Of a DNA stretch of 48,403 bases, positions 26,065 through 38,330 are shown one piece after another. Position numbers and translations under genes: made by a program. Source of the stretch: Thioalkalivibrio sp. HK1 (lineage in GTDB: Bacteria; Pseudomonadota; Gammaproteobacteria; HK1). The number at the start of each line of letters is the position of its first letter. Within the stretch, counting starts at the first letter, position 1. The stretch is taken from contig JFBG01000009.1 in the NCBI GenBank assembly GCA_000583135.1, forward strand, positions 1 to 48,403, in the 5' to 3' direction. Under the pieces are notes generated by a model. The model worked only from the letters and a program-made list of their open reading frames with translations, did no database searches and was not told the DNA's origin.

Positions 26065-26616
26065 TTGAGCGCATCGAATGCACATCCCTTCGGCCTGAAA
26101 GGGCCTCGAGCCTTCGGGGCGGGATCGATCCTTTTCGAGATCGTCGCCATCCTCGCTTTCGCTCTATTCGGTGCCGGTCCGGTTATCGCCACCCAAGGCG
26201 ATCTCTTCGAGCCGCGGGATTTCTCCTTTCCTGCGCACGAGGAACGCTATTTGCGCATGATCAACTCGCTGCGCTGTCTGGTTTGCCAGAACCAGACCAT
26301 CGCCGAGTCCGATGCGGATCTGGCGACCGACCTAAGGCGCGAAGTCCATCGCATGATCGAGCAAGGACGCAGCGACGAGGAGATCGCCGATTTCATGACC
26401 GCCCGCTTCGGGGAATTCGTCCTTTATCGCCCGCGACTTCGAAGCGATACGATCCTCTTGTGGTTCGGGCCCTTCCTCTTCGTGGGCGCCGGGCTGGTAT
26501 TGCTGGTCTTGAGGCTGCGAAAAAGAAAGGACGCTCTTCGCTGGTCGACCTCGGGATCGGTCCGCAAGCGGGCTCGACGACTCTTGGAAGAGGGAGGGGT
26601 TCGCAAAAAAACCTGA
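26065..26616 (+). CDS. ccmH: Cytochrome c-type biogenesis protein CcmH (N-terminal type)
   Basis: A 183-residue protein with a hydrophobic N-terminal segment (about 22-42), a periplasmic three-helix domain with the redox motif LRCLVCQNQ (Cys71 and Cys74), and a C-terminal membrane anchor (about 128-150, WFGPFLFVGAGLVLLVL). CcmH reduces or holds the apocytochrome CXXCH thiols for CcmF. No ATG is available; TTG 26065 is the only start codon found before the hydrophobic segment. The TPR-bearing CcmI part is not fused and does not follow. It closes the visible ccm operon, 31 bp after ccmF. Confidence 0.92.
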   Translation: MSASNAHPFGLKGPRAFGAGSILFEIVAILAFALFGAGPVIATQGDLFEPRDFSFPAHEERYLRMINSLRCLVCQNQTIAESDADLATDLRREVHRMIEQGRSDEEIADFMTARFGEFVLYRPRLRSDTILLWFGPFLFVGAGLVLLVLRLRKRKDALRWSTSGSVRKRARRLLEEGGVRKKT

Positions 26617-26834
26617 CACTCATGCACCGCCTTTCCTCGATCCCCTCCCTTTTCGAGGCGGAGTCGATCGAAGAAAGAGCGCTCGGGTGGAATGCCGCGC
26701 CTTCGATCGTCTCATCGAAGAAGATCCGAGCCTCGATGCCTCCATCCCTTGCGGTGTGCAATCCGGCCGAGGATCGCGCAAAATCCGCATGAAGATTTTT
26801 TCGAGATCTTTTCCATCCCCGGAGGGCTTGGCCT

Positions 26835-28502
26835 TTGTCCCGCCTCGTGAAACAGCGATTGCACGCGCTTGTCGATGCCTTGGGCCTTGATCCTTTTCGC
26901 GGCCGACGTTTGGGTATCGAAAAAGAGAGCCTGCGCGTGGATCGTGCGGGCTATATCTCGCAGCGGCCGCATCCGCGGGCTCTGGGTTCGGCCCTGACCC
27001 ATCCGGAGATCACTACCGATTTTTCCGATGCGTTGATCGAATTCATCACCCCTCCCGGTCGCAGCGTATCCGAGGTCGCGCGTCATCTGCGCCATTTACA
27101 TCAATTCACCTATCCATTGATCGGGGATGAATTGCTGTGGGCGACCAGCATGCCCTGCATGGTCATCGACGACGACTCCATCCCCATCGCCCGTTATGGG
27201 GATTCGAATATCGGCACCATGAAGCAGGTCTATCGACGAGGCTTGGGTCATCGCTACGGCCGAGTGATGCAGATCATCTCCGGGGTGCATTTCAATTTCT
27301 CGTTATCGCGGCCCTTCTTCACCGCCTATCGGGGGATCGAGTCCGGGAATGACGAGTCGTTGCGGGATTTCATCTCCCGCGCCTATTTCGCGCTGGTGCG
27401 GAATTTCCATCGTCATGGATGGATATTGTTGCTGCTGTTCGGGGCCTCCCCGGCGATCTGTCGATCCTTCATGGGCGATCGGATCGATGGTCTTTCATCC
27501 TTTTCGCGCATGGGCCGAGGAACGCTTTTCAAACCCTTTGCAACCTCTCTTCGCATGAGCGATGTGGGCTATCGGAACGATTCCCAAAAGCGACTCGGGA
27601 TTTCCTGCGACAGCCTCGATCGCTATGTCGATACCCTGCACGGCGCCACTCGCACCTCATGGCCCGCATGGGAAGCGCTCGGCCTGCTCGACGAGGAGGG
27701 AGGGCACCGCCAGCTCAATACCAACCTTTTGCAGATAGAGAATGAGTATTACAGCCTCGTGCGCCCGAAGCAGATCGCTCGCACCGGCGAAATGCCGACC
27801 GTCGCCTTGCAAAAAAGAGGGGTACGCTATGTCGAGATCCGGGCGCTCGATGTCGATCCCTTCTCCCCGGTCGGCATCGACGAGGATGTGATGCGCTTCA
27901 TGGAGGCGTTCTTGGTTCACTGCATGCTGGATAAAAGCCCGGTGATATCTGCAAACGAGCAAGAGGAGATCGACGAGAATCAACGCCAAGTGGCGGTGCG
28001 CGGCCGCGACCCCAAGCTCGATATTCAGGTCGATGGAAAAGGGGTGCCGGTTTTCGATCGAGCGCGAACGATCCTCGAATCGGTGCGAGCGATCGCCGAT
28101 ATTTTGGATCAGGCCAACGAAAAGCGGCATTATGCGAGGGCGGTCGATACCTGTCTTTCCCACTTGGATGATCCGCAACTGCTGCCGGCGGCGCGTATCC
28201 TCGAGACCTTGCAAGATAGCGGCGAGGATTTCTTCGTCTTCGCCATGCGCTTGTCCGAAACCCATCGGGATGCGCTGATCGCCGAGCCCTTCCCCGCCCG
28301 CTCTCGGGCGCGCTTGCAAGAGCGGGCGGCGCGGTCATTGAAAGCGCAGGCCGAGATCGAGGATTCGGATCGCTTCGGTTTTGCAAAATACCTCGAGCGC
28401 TATTTCGCCCAGGCGCCGCAGCGACCGGTTCGCGCTTTTCCCGGCCCGGCTCGCACGGCACCGGCCCCGGAGCCGGCATCGGAGAAAGAGTGCATCGTCT
28501 GA
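26835..28502 (+). CDS. gshA: Glutamate-cysteine ligase
   Basis: A 555-residue enzyme for the first step of glutathione synthesis, joining glutamate and cysteine with ATP. It belongs to the E. coli-type (gammaproteobacterial) family. The N-terminal GIEKESLRVDRAG matches the E. coli GIERETLRV block, followed by DFSDALIEFITPP and the DDDSIPIARYGDSNIGTMK segment found in this family. The start is TTG 26835 with GGAGGG nine bases upstream (26820-26825); a GTG four codons later is an alternative. It is slightly longer than the E. coli enzyme (518), mostly through a Pro/Ala-rich C-terminal tail. gshB is not in the window. Confidence 0.95.
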   Translation: MSRLVKQRLHALVDALGLDPFRGRRLGIEKESLRVDRAGYISQRPHPRALGSALTHPEITTDFSDALIEFITPPGRSVSEVARHLRHLHQFTYPLIGDELLWATSMPCMVIDDDSIPIARYGDSNIGTMKQVYRRGLGHRYGRVMQIISGVHFNFSLSRPFFTAYRGIESGNDESLRDFISRAYFALVRNFHRHGWILLLLFGASPAICRSFMGDRIDGLSSFSRMGRGTLFKPFATSLRMSDVGYRNDSQKRLGISCDSLDRYVDTLHGATRTSWPAWEALGLLDEEGGHRQLNTNLLQIENEYYSLVRPKQIARTGEMPTVALQKRGVRYVEIRALDVDPFSPVGIDEDVMRFMEAFLVHCMLDKSPVISANEQEEIDENQRQVAVRGRDPKLDIQVDGKGVPVFDRARTILESVRAIADILDQANEKRHYARAVDTCLSHLDDPQLLPAARILETLQDSGEDFFVFAMRLSETHRDALIAEPFPARSRARLQERAARSLKAQAEIEDSDRFGFAKYLERYFAQAPQRPVRAFPGPARTAPAPEPASEKECIV

Positions 28503-28594
28503 AACGAGTGCGCAATCACCGGATCTTCACCAGCGACCATCGCCTGAGGATCCCGTCAATCCTTACCCATCATTCGAAGGATTCGAATTCCGAC

Positions 28595-31586
<2,992 letters not shown>

Positions 31587-31622
31587 GCCCTCGACGATAT
31601 CGACAACCCTGTCGAACCCCGG

Positions 31623-31657
31623 CCCTCGACGATCGACGAAGCTCGATCGATCGAGGG
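31623..31657. repeat. Stem-loop downstream of thiC
   Basis: CCCTCGACGATCGA (31623-31636) pairs with 31643-31657 around the loop CGAAGC with one bulged T. Lack of a T-run argues against a classical terminator; it could protect the 3' end of the thiC mRNA. Confidence 0.45.
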
Positions 31658-31834
31658 TCGATGAAAAGCAAGGATATTTCGATGGAAAATATCAGGTGGA
31701 CGGTGAAACTCGAATATCGCAGACACACGTTGTCTTGATAAATAACAGGCCCGCCCCATCCGCCGATTTCCGATCGACCATCGAAGGGATAGGCATAAGG
31801 GCAGGCTGATAATTTGTACCGTTTGGATCGCCGA

Positions 31835-31857
31835 AAGCGGAATCCCGCTTCCGGGAT
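31835..31857. repeat. Two mutually exclusive small hairpins
   Basis: AAGCGG (31835-31840) pairs with CCGCTT (31845-31850) around AATC. ATCCC (31842-31846) pairs with GGGAT (31853-31857). The two share bases and cannot form together. Confidence 0.4.
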
Positions 31858-31949
31858 GCTTCGATCATCGATGACCTGACAGCCGACGCCCAAGAGCGCT
31901 TCGAGTGTCGGCGACTTATCGAAGCTATCTTATTGAATAGCCATTCGAG

Positions 31950-33041
31950 TCATAAAACCTCTTCGAGGATTTCGGCGAAGAGCGCTCGCATCGGGGCGGT
32001 TCCCACCGTTATCCGAATGCAGCGATCGAGGGGGGCAACGCCCGGCATTCGTACGAAGACTCCGTGCTTTGCAAGTCGGGCGAGCAAGGCGCGGGCGCGG
32101 TCTCCGTCGCCGACGTCGATGGCCACGAAATTCGCAGCCGAGGGGAGCGAATCCAGTGAGAGTCGATGGGCCAAGGCATGATATTCGTCTCGTCCCAAGC
32201 CGACTTCCCGGACGACATCGGCGACGAATTCCTCGTCCATCAAGGAGGCGAGCGCCCCGACTTGGGCGATGCGGTTGATCCCGAAATGATTGCGGATTTT
32301 GCCGATGGCGGCGATCGTTTCCGCATCGGCGATGGCATAGCCGATGCGCGCTCCGGCCATCCCGTGGGCCTTGGAAAAGGTGCGCATCCGAATCACCCTC
32401 GGATCGCCGACGTCGATGGGAAGAAAGGCGGTGGCGGGAGCGAATTCGATATAGGCCTCGTCCAATACCAAGAGGGTGCCATCGGGGAGGTCGGCGATGA
32501 AATTGTGCAGATCGTCGGCCCTATGCCAAGTCCCCATCGGATTGTCGGGGTTGGCGAGATAGACCAAAGGGGCTTGTCGTTTGCGCACCCTATCGAGGAG
32601 AGCTTCGAGATCGATGCGGTCGTTGCGATAGGGCACGGCTTCGAGCGCCCCGCCGAAGCCCGCCACATGGTAGTTGAAGGTGGGATAGGCGCCCAAGGAA
32701 CTGACCACCGGCGTTCCCGGCTCGACGAGCATCCGCACCACATTGCCGAGCATTTCGTCGATACCGGCACCGATCAGTACCTCTTCGAGCCGCACCCCGT
32801 GGCGTTTCGCCAGCGCTCGGCGCAGATCGTAGCCTTCCGGATCGCCGTACCAAGCGATGTGCTCGACGCTCGCCCGCATCGCTTGCGCCGCTTTCGGGGA
32901 GATGCCGAAGGCGCTCTCGTTGGCCCCCAAGCGCAGTCGGAAGGCATCGCCTCGTTCTCGCTCCAATGCTTCGGGACCGACGAAGGGGGTGGTGGCGGGC
33001 AGGCTCGAGACCAAGGATGTATAGCGAAGACCGAGATTCAT
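31950..33041 (-). CDS. HisC-like class I/II PLP aminotransferase
   Basis: A 363-residue fold-type I aminotransferase of the histidinol-phosphate aminotransferase group. Key motifs are LGANESAFG (38-46), ANPDNPMG (163-170), DEAY (194-197) and the PLP-lysine Lys224 in TFSKAHGMAG. It is distinct from the hisC at 17031, sharing motifs but not overall sequence, and the SAFG/PMG variants are less typical of true HisC. ATG 33041 starts the frame. It is the last gene of a minus-strand block rich in amine-oxidising flavoenzymes, which points to a catabolic aminotransferase rather than histidine synthesis. Substrate unknown. Confidence 0.88.
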   Translation of the reverse strand: MNLGLRYTSLVSSLPATTPFVGPEALERERGDAFRLRLGANESAFGISPKAAQAMRASVEHIAWYGDPEGYDLRRALAKRHGVRLEEVLIGAGIDEMLGNVVRMLVEPGTPVVSSLGAYPTFNYHVAGFGGALEAVPYRNDRIDLEALLDRVRKRQAPLVYLANPDNPMGTWHRADDLHNFIADLPDGTLLVLDEAYIEFAPATAFLPIDVGDPRVIRMRTFSKAHGMAGARIGYAIADAETIAAIGKIRNHFGINRIAQVGALASLMDEEFVADVVREVGLGRDEYHALAHRLSLDSLPSAANFVAIDVGDGDRARALLARLAKHGVFVRMPGVAPLDRCIRITVGTAPMRALFAEILEEVL

Positions 33042-33202
33042 TGATTATCCGTCAGCGGTTCGGCGTTCGGTAGTGGATCTTCTAGATCGTGAACGAATCG
33101 GCTCGAGGATACGAAAGACGCTCTTCGGGCATCGAGAATCTTTTGAGCCGCCTTTTCGCAAAGCGAGCCTTTTCAACGATCCGACGAATCGGGTCGGTAG
33201 GA

Positions 33203-34552
33203 TCAATAAGGACCGGGAGACACCCGAGAGCCGTCGCTGAATCGTTCGAAACGAAAGCGACTCAGATCATGCCCGACGGGACGATTTTGCACCAGATCCG
33301 CAAGGATCCTCCCCGCCGCCGGACCGATTCCGAAGCCGTGCCCGCTCATGCCGGTTCCGATCACGAGCCCCGCGGGCGAGGGGGCATGGCAAAGATAGGG
33401 AACGGCATCGGGGGAGACATCGATGACCCCGGCCCAGAAGTCTGCGATCCCCGCTCGAAGCAGCCAAGGTGCGCAGCGGCGCAGGCTTTTCAACAGCCGC
33501 TTTTTGACCATCGCCGAGGGCGCCGGGTTCAGGATTCGCATCCTCTCGAAAGGGGTGATCTCGTCGGCGCTCCAACGGGTCTTCGCCCCCCATGCCCCGG
33601 GCCAATCGGCGGGCGATTTGAGGCGCAACCTGATATCCCGATTCGCCTTGCGTACCAGCGGCAGGTATTTGATCGCGTATTTGAGCGAATTCCTTCCCAG
33701 AAAATGTTCCGCGATATCGCCGGTGGTCACGGTATAGCCGCCATCCTCGCGGCGGCGCAGCGCAAGCCCCGGTGCGAAAAGATTGGGAAGGCCCGCATCC
33801 GGTGCGGGCCCGGTGCGGCCGACGGATGAGCGGACTCCCAGCTGAGGGAGATCGAGTCCGAGATTGCCCGCGAAGATGCTTGTCCACACCCCGGCGCTAA
33901 GCACCGCGCTCTCGCAGCGGATACGGCCGCGTTCGGTATGAACGGCGCAGACCTCGCCGTTTTCGCTCTCGATGGTGCGCGCAGCGCAGCCCTCGGTGAT
34001 GAGAGCCCCGACCCTTTGCGCGGCCCGCGCCAGCGCCGGAACGGCAACGAAGGGTTCGGCTCGTCCGTCGCTCTTGGTGAGCAAGCCTCCGACCCAATGG
34101 CCCTCGATGCCGGGAGCTGCCCCCCGGGCTTGGTCGGCCGAGAGCATTTCGGTATCGAGCTGATATTCCTTGGCCCGCTCCCTCCATGCTTCGTGTCCTT
34201 CGAGGCTGTCCTTGTCCTTCGAAAGATAAAGGCAGCCGGAGACCGTGAAGGTCAGATCGCGCTCGCCGGTTTCTCGTGCCAGCCCCTCCCAGATCCTTCT
34301 CGATTCCATCGCGATCGGGATCTCCGCCGGGTCTCGTCCTTGCTGGCGGATCCAACCCCAGTTGCGGCTTGATTGCTCGGCGGCGATCCGACCTTTATCG
34401 ATCAGCGCGACCCGAACGCCTCGTCGGGCCAAGAACCACGCGGTGGAGACGCCGACGATCCCGCCCCCGATGACCACGACATCGACCGCTTCGGGCAGGG
34501 GATCGTCGAAGCGAATCGAGGAGAGGTTCGGGATCGAGGGCATGGTGGACAT
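33203..34552 (-). CDS. FAD-dependent DAO-family oxidoreductase (amine or D-amino-acid oxidase-like)
   Basis: A 449-residue flavoprotein. The FAD Rossmann motif GGGIVGVS is at 29-36 and SSRNWGWIRQQGRDPAE (about 61-77) is a block typical of DadA/glycine-oxidase-like DAO proteins. The C-terminal GMSGHGFGIGPAAG segment completes the FAD site. It lacks the STWHAAG covalent-flavin motif of DMGDH. Such enzymes oxidise D-amino acids, N-methyl amino acids or putrescine conjugates. Start is ATG 34552 or ATG 34543; no strong ribosome binding site decides. It lies between a GST and the HisC-like aminotransferase on the same strand. Confidence 0.88.
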   Translation of the reverse strand: MSTMPSIPNLSSIRFDDPLPEAVDVVVIGGGIVGVSTAWFLARRGVRVALIDKGRIAAEQSSRNWGWIRQQGRDPAEIPIAMESRRIWEGLARETGERDLTFTVSGCLYLSKDKDSLEGHEAWRERAKEYQLDTEMLSADQARGAAPGIEGHWVGGLLTKSDGRAEPFVAVPALARAAQRVGALITEGCAARTIESENGEVCAVHTERGRIRCESAVLSAGVWTSIFAGNLGLDLPQLGVRSSVGRTGPAPDAGLPNLFAPGLALRRREDGGYTVTTGDIAEHFLGRNSLKYAIKYLPLVRKANRDIRLRLKSPADWPGAWGAKTRWSADEITPFERMRILNPAPSAMVKKRLLKSLRRCAPWLLRAGIADFWAGVIDVSPDAVPYLCHAPSPAGLVIGTGMSGHGFGIGPAAGRILADLVQNRPVGHDLSRFRFERFSDGSRVSPGPY

Positions 34553-34671
34553 GGTCGAGATGGTCGTTATGCGAGGAGCGGTGTAGGCAAGGGCGGGAGC
34601 GGGTGAACGATGCTCGCTTTTTCCTTATTCCCCCCTTGGCACCCCCCTCCCCCGATCCAAGAAAAGCCTTC

Positions 34672-35280
34672 TTATTCGGGAGCCGTCTCCTGCATCGAGG
34701 GGCGCCCGGCGAATTCCTCGTACCAGTGCGCAAGATTGGGGCGCAAGTCGCGCCAGTTTTCATCGGCATAGCGAAAATCGAGATAGCCGCATGCCGCCGC
34801 CAGGGTGATCGATCCGATATCCGGATTTCGATTCGGCCTTTCCTGCGCGGATTCGATTCGATCCAGCGCTCGTCGGATTTTTCCGAGTTGAGCCTCCACC
34901 CAGTCGTTCCAGCGAAGATCGCTCGGGCGCAAGAAGGTCTCGTAGCGGGTGATGACCGCGGCATCCAAAATGCCGTCCGCCAAAGACTGCATCGTCAGCG
35001 CTTGCCAGCGACTTGCACCCGAGGCCGGGAAGAAGGGCGCTTGGTCGTGCATGGAGTCGATATATTCGCAAATCACGCGGGAGTCGAAGAGGCTCTCGCC
35101 CTCGTCGGTGATAAGACAAGGGATTTTTCCCAAGGGATTGGCCGCATTCAGATCCATCGCCACAGCGGTGGGCGAAGGAGCCGTCGAAACGAGCTCGATT
35201 CGATCGAGGAGTGCGGCTTCATGGGCAAGGATGCGCACTTTGCGCGCATAAGGCGATGAGGGCGAGTAAAAAAGTCGCAT
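34672..35280 (-). CDS. Glutathione S-transferase family protein
   Basis: A 202-residue cytoplasmic GST. The thioredoxin-like N-terminal domain starts with MRLFYSPSSPYARKVRI, in which Ser8 or Ser9 sits at the usual catalytic position; IPCL (about 53-56) supplies the cis-proline and ESLFDSRVICEYID the glutathione-binding Asp-Ser. The C-terminal helical domain has the DIGSITLAAACGYLD N-capping segment. It lies 89 bp after the GMC oxidoreductase gene on the same strand. Likely detoxifies an electrophile, perhaps an aldehyde product of the neighbouring oxidases; this is inference. Confidence 0.9.
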   Translation of the reverse strand: MRLFYSPSSPYARKVRILAHEAALLDRIELVSTAPSPTAVAMDLNAANPLGKIPCLITDEGESLFDSRVICEYIDSMHDQAPFFPASGASRWQALTMQSLADGILDAAVITRYETFLRPSDLRWNDWVEAQLGKIRRALDRIESAQERPNRNPDIGSITLAAACGYLDFRYADENWRDLRPNLAHWYEEFAGRPSMQETAPE

Positions 35281-35369
35281 CAGAGATCTCCCGATGATGA
35301 AAAAGCGCTGACGAAAAAGGGATGAGGGCCTGTTGCCGACGATCGAGCGGATCGAGGGGATTTACGCTC

Positions 35370-37028
35370 CTAGCGTTGACAATCGCGCCAGTTCGGATGG
35401 ATCCAAGGGGGATCTGCGATCTTGGGGAGGGGATCCTTGCCAAGAATGTGATCCGAGGCTTTTTCTCCCACCATGATCGCCGGGCCGTTGAGATTGCCGT
35501 TGGTGATGCGAGGAAAAATGCCGGTATCGACGATGCGCAGCCTCGATATCCCGATGACCTTGCATTCGGGATCGACGACCGCCATCGGATCGTCCGCATA
35601 CCCCATCCGACAGGTCCCGCAGGGATGATAGGCGCTCTCGGCATGATTGCGAACGAATTCATCGATATCCGCATCGGACTGTGCCGATATCCCGGGCTGG
35701 ATCTCGCGATCGATCAAGTCCTCGAAAGCCTTTTGCGCGAAGACCTCCCGCGTCAGGCGGATGCAGTTGCGAAAATCCTTGAAATCGTTTTCGTGCGACA
35801 GATAGTTGAATTCGATGATCGGATCTTGCGCCGGATCCGCACCTCGAAGTCGCACCCGCCCCCGGGAGAGGCTTCGCATCGGCCCCACATGGGCTTGGAA
35901 GCCATGTCCTCGGGCGGCGGATCGGCCGTCGTAGCGCACCGCAAGGGGCAGGAAGTGAAACTGTATATCCGGATATTCGATGCCCGCAGCGGAGCGGATG
36001 AACCCTCCGCTTTCGAATTGATTCGAGGCCCCGGGGCCGGAGGCATTCGCCAGCCACTGCAAGCCGACCTTCATCTTCCCCAAGGGATTCCAGTATCGAT
36101 GGAGGGAGACCGGTTTTTTTGCGGCGTATTGGATATAGACCTCAAGGTGATCTTGCAGATTTTGCCCCACACCTGGGCGATCGGCGACCACATCGATGCC
36201 GTGAGAGCGCAGATGATCCGCCGGCCCCACCCCCGAGAGCATCAGGAGCTTGGGGGAGTTGATCGAGGAGGCGGCGAGGATGACCTCCCGGTCGGCGAAG
36301 AGGGTTCGGCTGCTTTTCCCTTGGCGTAGCCGCACGCCGCGGGCGCAGCCTTTTTCGATGATGATTTGTTGTGCAAGCCCGCGGACGATGCGGCAGCGAC
36401 CGCTTTCGAGTGCCGGATAGAGGTAGGCATTCGCGGCCGACCATCGCTTCCCTCGATAGATGGTTCGATCCATCGGTCCGAAGCCTTCCTGTCGATGACC
36501 GTTATAGTCGCCGGTATATCGATAGCCCGCTTGGATTCCGGCCTCGACGAAGGCCAGGGTCAAGGGATTGCGGCGTTCTCCGCGCGTGACATGCAAAGGA
36601 CCATCCGTCCCCCGCCACACCGGATCTCCGCCATGCCCACCGCTTTCCCATGCCTCTTGGCGTTTGAAATAGGGTAGGACATCGGCGAAGGACCAGCCGC
36701 GGGCTCCCATCTCCTCCCAAGTATCGAAATCCTTGGCGTGTCCGCGCACATAGACCATGCCGTTGATGGAAGACGAGCCCCCGATCACCTTGCCTCTGGG
36801 GCAGGCAAGGCGCCGATCCTTCAATCCGGGTTCGGGTTCGGTGCGATACCCCCAATCGTAGATCGGCATGTTCATCGGGTAGCTCAGCGCTCCCGGCATT
36901 CGGATCAGGGGGCTTTTATCCGAGCCCCCGTACTCGATGACGATGACCGAATGCCCCGCTTGGGCAAGGCGGAAGGCGACCGTGCAACCGGCGCTCCCCG
37001 CCCCGACGACGATGTAATCGGCTTGCAT
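35370..37028 (-). CDS. betA: GMC oxidoreductase, choline dehydrogenase-like (BetA)
   Basis: A 552-residue FAD-dependent alcohol dehydrogenase. GAGSAG (9-14) binds [17 protein letters not shown] near 85 is the GMC signature, and the active-site His468 lies in HPCGTCRMG with its partner Asn in [10 protein letters not shown] near 510-514. The sequence EYxxEPEP-type [17 protein letters not shown] block resembles E. coli BetA. Choline dehydrogenase converts choline to betaine aldehyde. A BCCT carrier gene ends only 18 bp upstream, which supports choline or a similar alcohol as substrate. No betB aldehyde dehydrogenase or betI regulator is present. The family is sure, the substrate probable. Confidence 0.88.
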   Translation of the reverse strand: MQADYIVVGAGSAGCTVAFRLAQAGHSVIVIEYGGSDKSPLIRMPGALSYPMNMPIYDWGYRTEPEPGLKDRRLACPRGKVIGGSSSINGMVYVRGHAKDFDTWEEMGARGWSFADVLPYFKRQEAWESGGHGGDPVWRGTDGPLHVTRGERRNPLTLAFVEAGIQAGYRYTGDYNGHRQEGFGPMDRTIYRGKRWSAANAYLYPALESGRCRIVRGLAQQIIIEKGCARGVRLRQGKSSRTLFADREVILAASSINSPKLLMLSGVGPADHLRSHGIDVVADRPGVGQNLQDHLEVYIQYAAKKPVSLHRYWNPLGKMKVGLQWLANASGPGASNQFESGGFIRSAAGIEYPDIQFHFLPLAVRYDGRSAARGHGFQAHVGPMRSLSRGRVRLRGADPAQDPIIEFNYLSHENDFKDFRNCIRLTREVFAQKAFEDLIDREIQPGISAQSDADIDEFVRNHAESAYHPCGTCRMGYADDPMAVVDPECKVIGISRLRIVDTGIFPRITNGNLNGPAIMVGEKASDHILGKDPLPKIADPPWIHPNWRDCQR

Positions 37029-37046
37029 GTGCGTATCTCGCCCAAG

Positions 37047-38228
37047 TCAAAGGCTTTGGCCCTCGGGCATCGTGCGAATGCCCATCACCTCCTTTCGATG
37101 CCTCGATACGATAAGGCTAAGGCAAAAGACATAGAGGGCGATGACCACCGTTCCGATCCACTCGATCTGCAGCCACTGGCTTTCGAAAAGCAAAGTCAGG
37201 ATCGACAGCAAGATCACGTTCAATGCCAGATAACGCCCTTTGCCCAGCTTTTCGGTGGTCATCCCGAGGTTGTCGGTATAAAGGCGGATCAGGCTGTCGA
37301 AGGAGTTGACCACGAAGATCACCCCGACCACGACCATGGCCCAGTTCATCAGTCCCGTGGTGGAGATCCCTGCGGTGTAGTAGTGATAGAGAACACCGAA
37401 CCACAACGCCAGCGGGATCGAGGGGATCACCAGCAAGGCGGCAAGAAACTGCCATGTCTTGAGGCCGCCGACGAAACGGGAGGTGAATTGGCCGATCATG
37501 ATCGACCATGCAAACCACCAAAAGAGAAAGAATTGATGATAGTCGGACATCGGTAGAACGAAGCGATGCAAATTTCGGAAATAGCCTTGCAGATTCGCCA
37601 CCGAGTTGCCGAAATCCCCGAGCCCCATACCGGCCATCGTCCACGCCAAGATGATCAACCCGAAGAAGAGCACCGTGGAGGCGACCGAGAGTCTTTTGAC
37701 GAATTTGATATCGGTGGAGGAGTAGGCGGCGGCGAGGATCACCAAAAAGGTCAGGGCATAGAAAGCGGGAACCACCGTTTCGCCGTCGCCGATCCCCGGG
37801 ATGTAATAGGGAAGATAGATGAGAAAGAGCGATCCGGTAAAGGCGCAAGTGGCGATGATGACGATATTGTTGACGATCTTGACCCAAGGGATTTCGAAGA
37901 ACTTCACCCGAGGTTCGATCACGCAGAAATAAAATCCGGTCAGGAAATAAAAGGCCCATATCAAGAATCCCCAATAGCCGAATTCGATGGCCAAGGGATT
38001 GGTGAAGGCATAAGCGGGGGTGGTGTCGATATCGGCGTAGAGGGGGAAATCGAAGGCCAGCGGAAACATGATCAAGCCGACATCCAAGCCGGAGGTGAAC
38101 AAGATGGCGCAAAATACGAGAAGAGGAACGGGATCTTTGCCGACGAGCTCCATATTCCACCATTTGATGGCGGTAAAGATCACCAGAACGAAGGCCAGCA
38201 AGACACCGAAAGAGATCACAAAGTACAT
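37047..38228 (-). CDS. Short BCCT-like betaine/choline carrier
   Basis: A 393-residue membrane protein with about 11 predicted transmembrane segments. The segment FFLFWWFAWSIMIGQFTSRF (about 215-234) matches the BCCT signature region that holds the Trp residues of the substrate site, and a TSGLDVGLIMFPLAF segment resembles the glycine-rich helix. Typical BCCT carriers have 12 helices and at least 480 residues, so this one is short, with compact loops and no long terminal tails. ATG 38228 has GGAGAG a few bases upstream, so truncation is not due to a missed start. It probably imports choline, betaine or carnitine for the betA-like enzyme 18 bp downstream. Divergence lowers certainty of substrate. 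Confidence 0.78.
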   Translation of the reverse strand: MYFVISFGVLLAFVLVIFTAIKWWNMELVGKDPVPLLVFCAILFTSGLDVGLIMFPLAFDFPLYADIDTTPAYAFTNPLAIEFGYWGFLIWAFYFLTGFYFCVIEPRVKFFEIPWVKIVNNIVIIATCAFTGSLFLIYLPYYIPGIGDGETVVPAFYALTFLVILAAAYSSTDIKFVKRLSVASTVLFFGLIILAWTMAGMGLGDFGNSVANLQGYFRNLHRFVLPMSDYHQFFLFWWFAWSIMIGQFTSRFVGGLKTWQFLAALLVIPSIPLALWFGVLYHYYTAGISTTGLMNWAMVVVGVIFVVNSFDSLIRLYTDNLGMTTEKLGKGRYLALNVILLSILTLLFESQWLQIEWIGTVVIALYVFCLSLIVSRHRKEVMGIRTMPEGQSL

Positions 38229-38330
38229 AATTTCTCTCCTCGAAGTGGTAACAAGTCAAGAGATCGAAGGTTCGATGCGGCCGAAATCGCCGCTCGGATC
38301 GTCGCCTTTCGATGCCCTTGCCGTTTCTTC

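Larger units (their letters stand above)
31587..31949. other. Convergent intergenic region after thiC
   Basis: 363 bp, no gene recognised. A stem-loop just after thiC (31623-31657) has a 14-bp stem with one bulge but no T-run. Two overlapping small hairpins lie at 31835-31857. A six-base inverted repeat GCCGAC/GTCGGC lies near 31880-31915. Confidence 0.5.
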
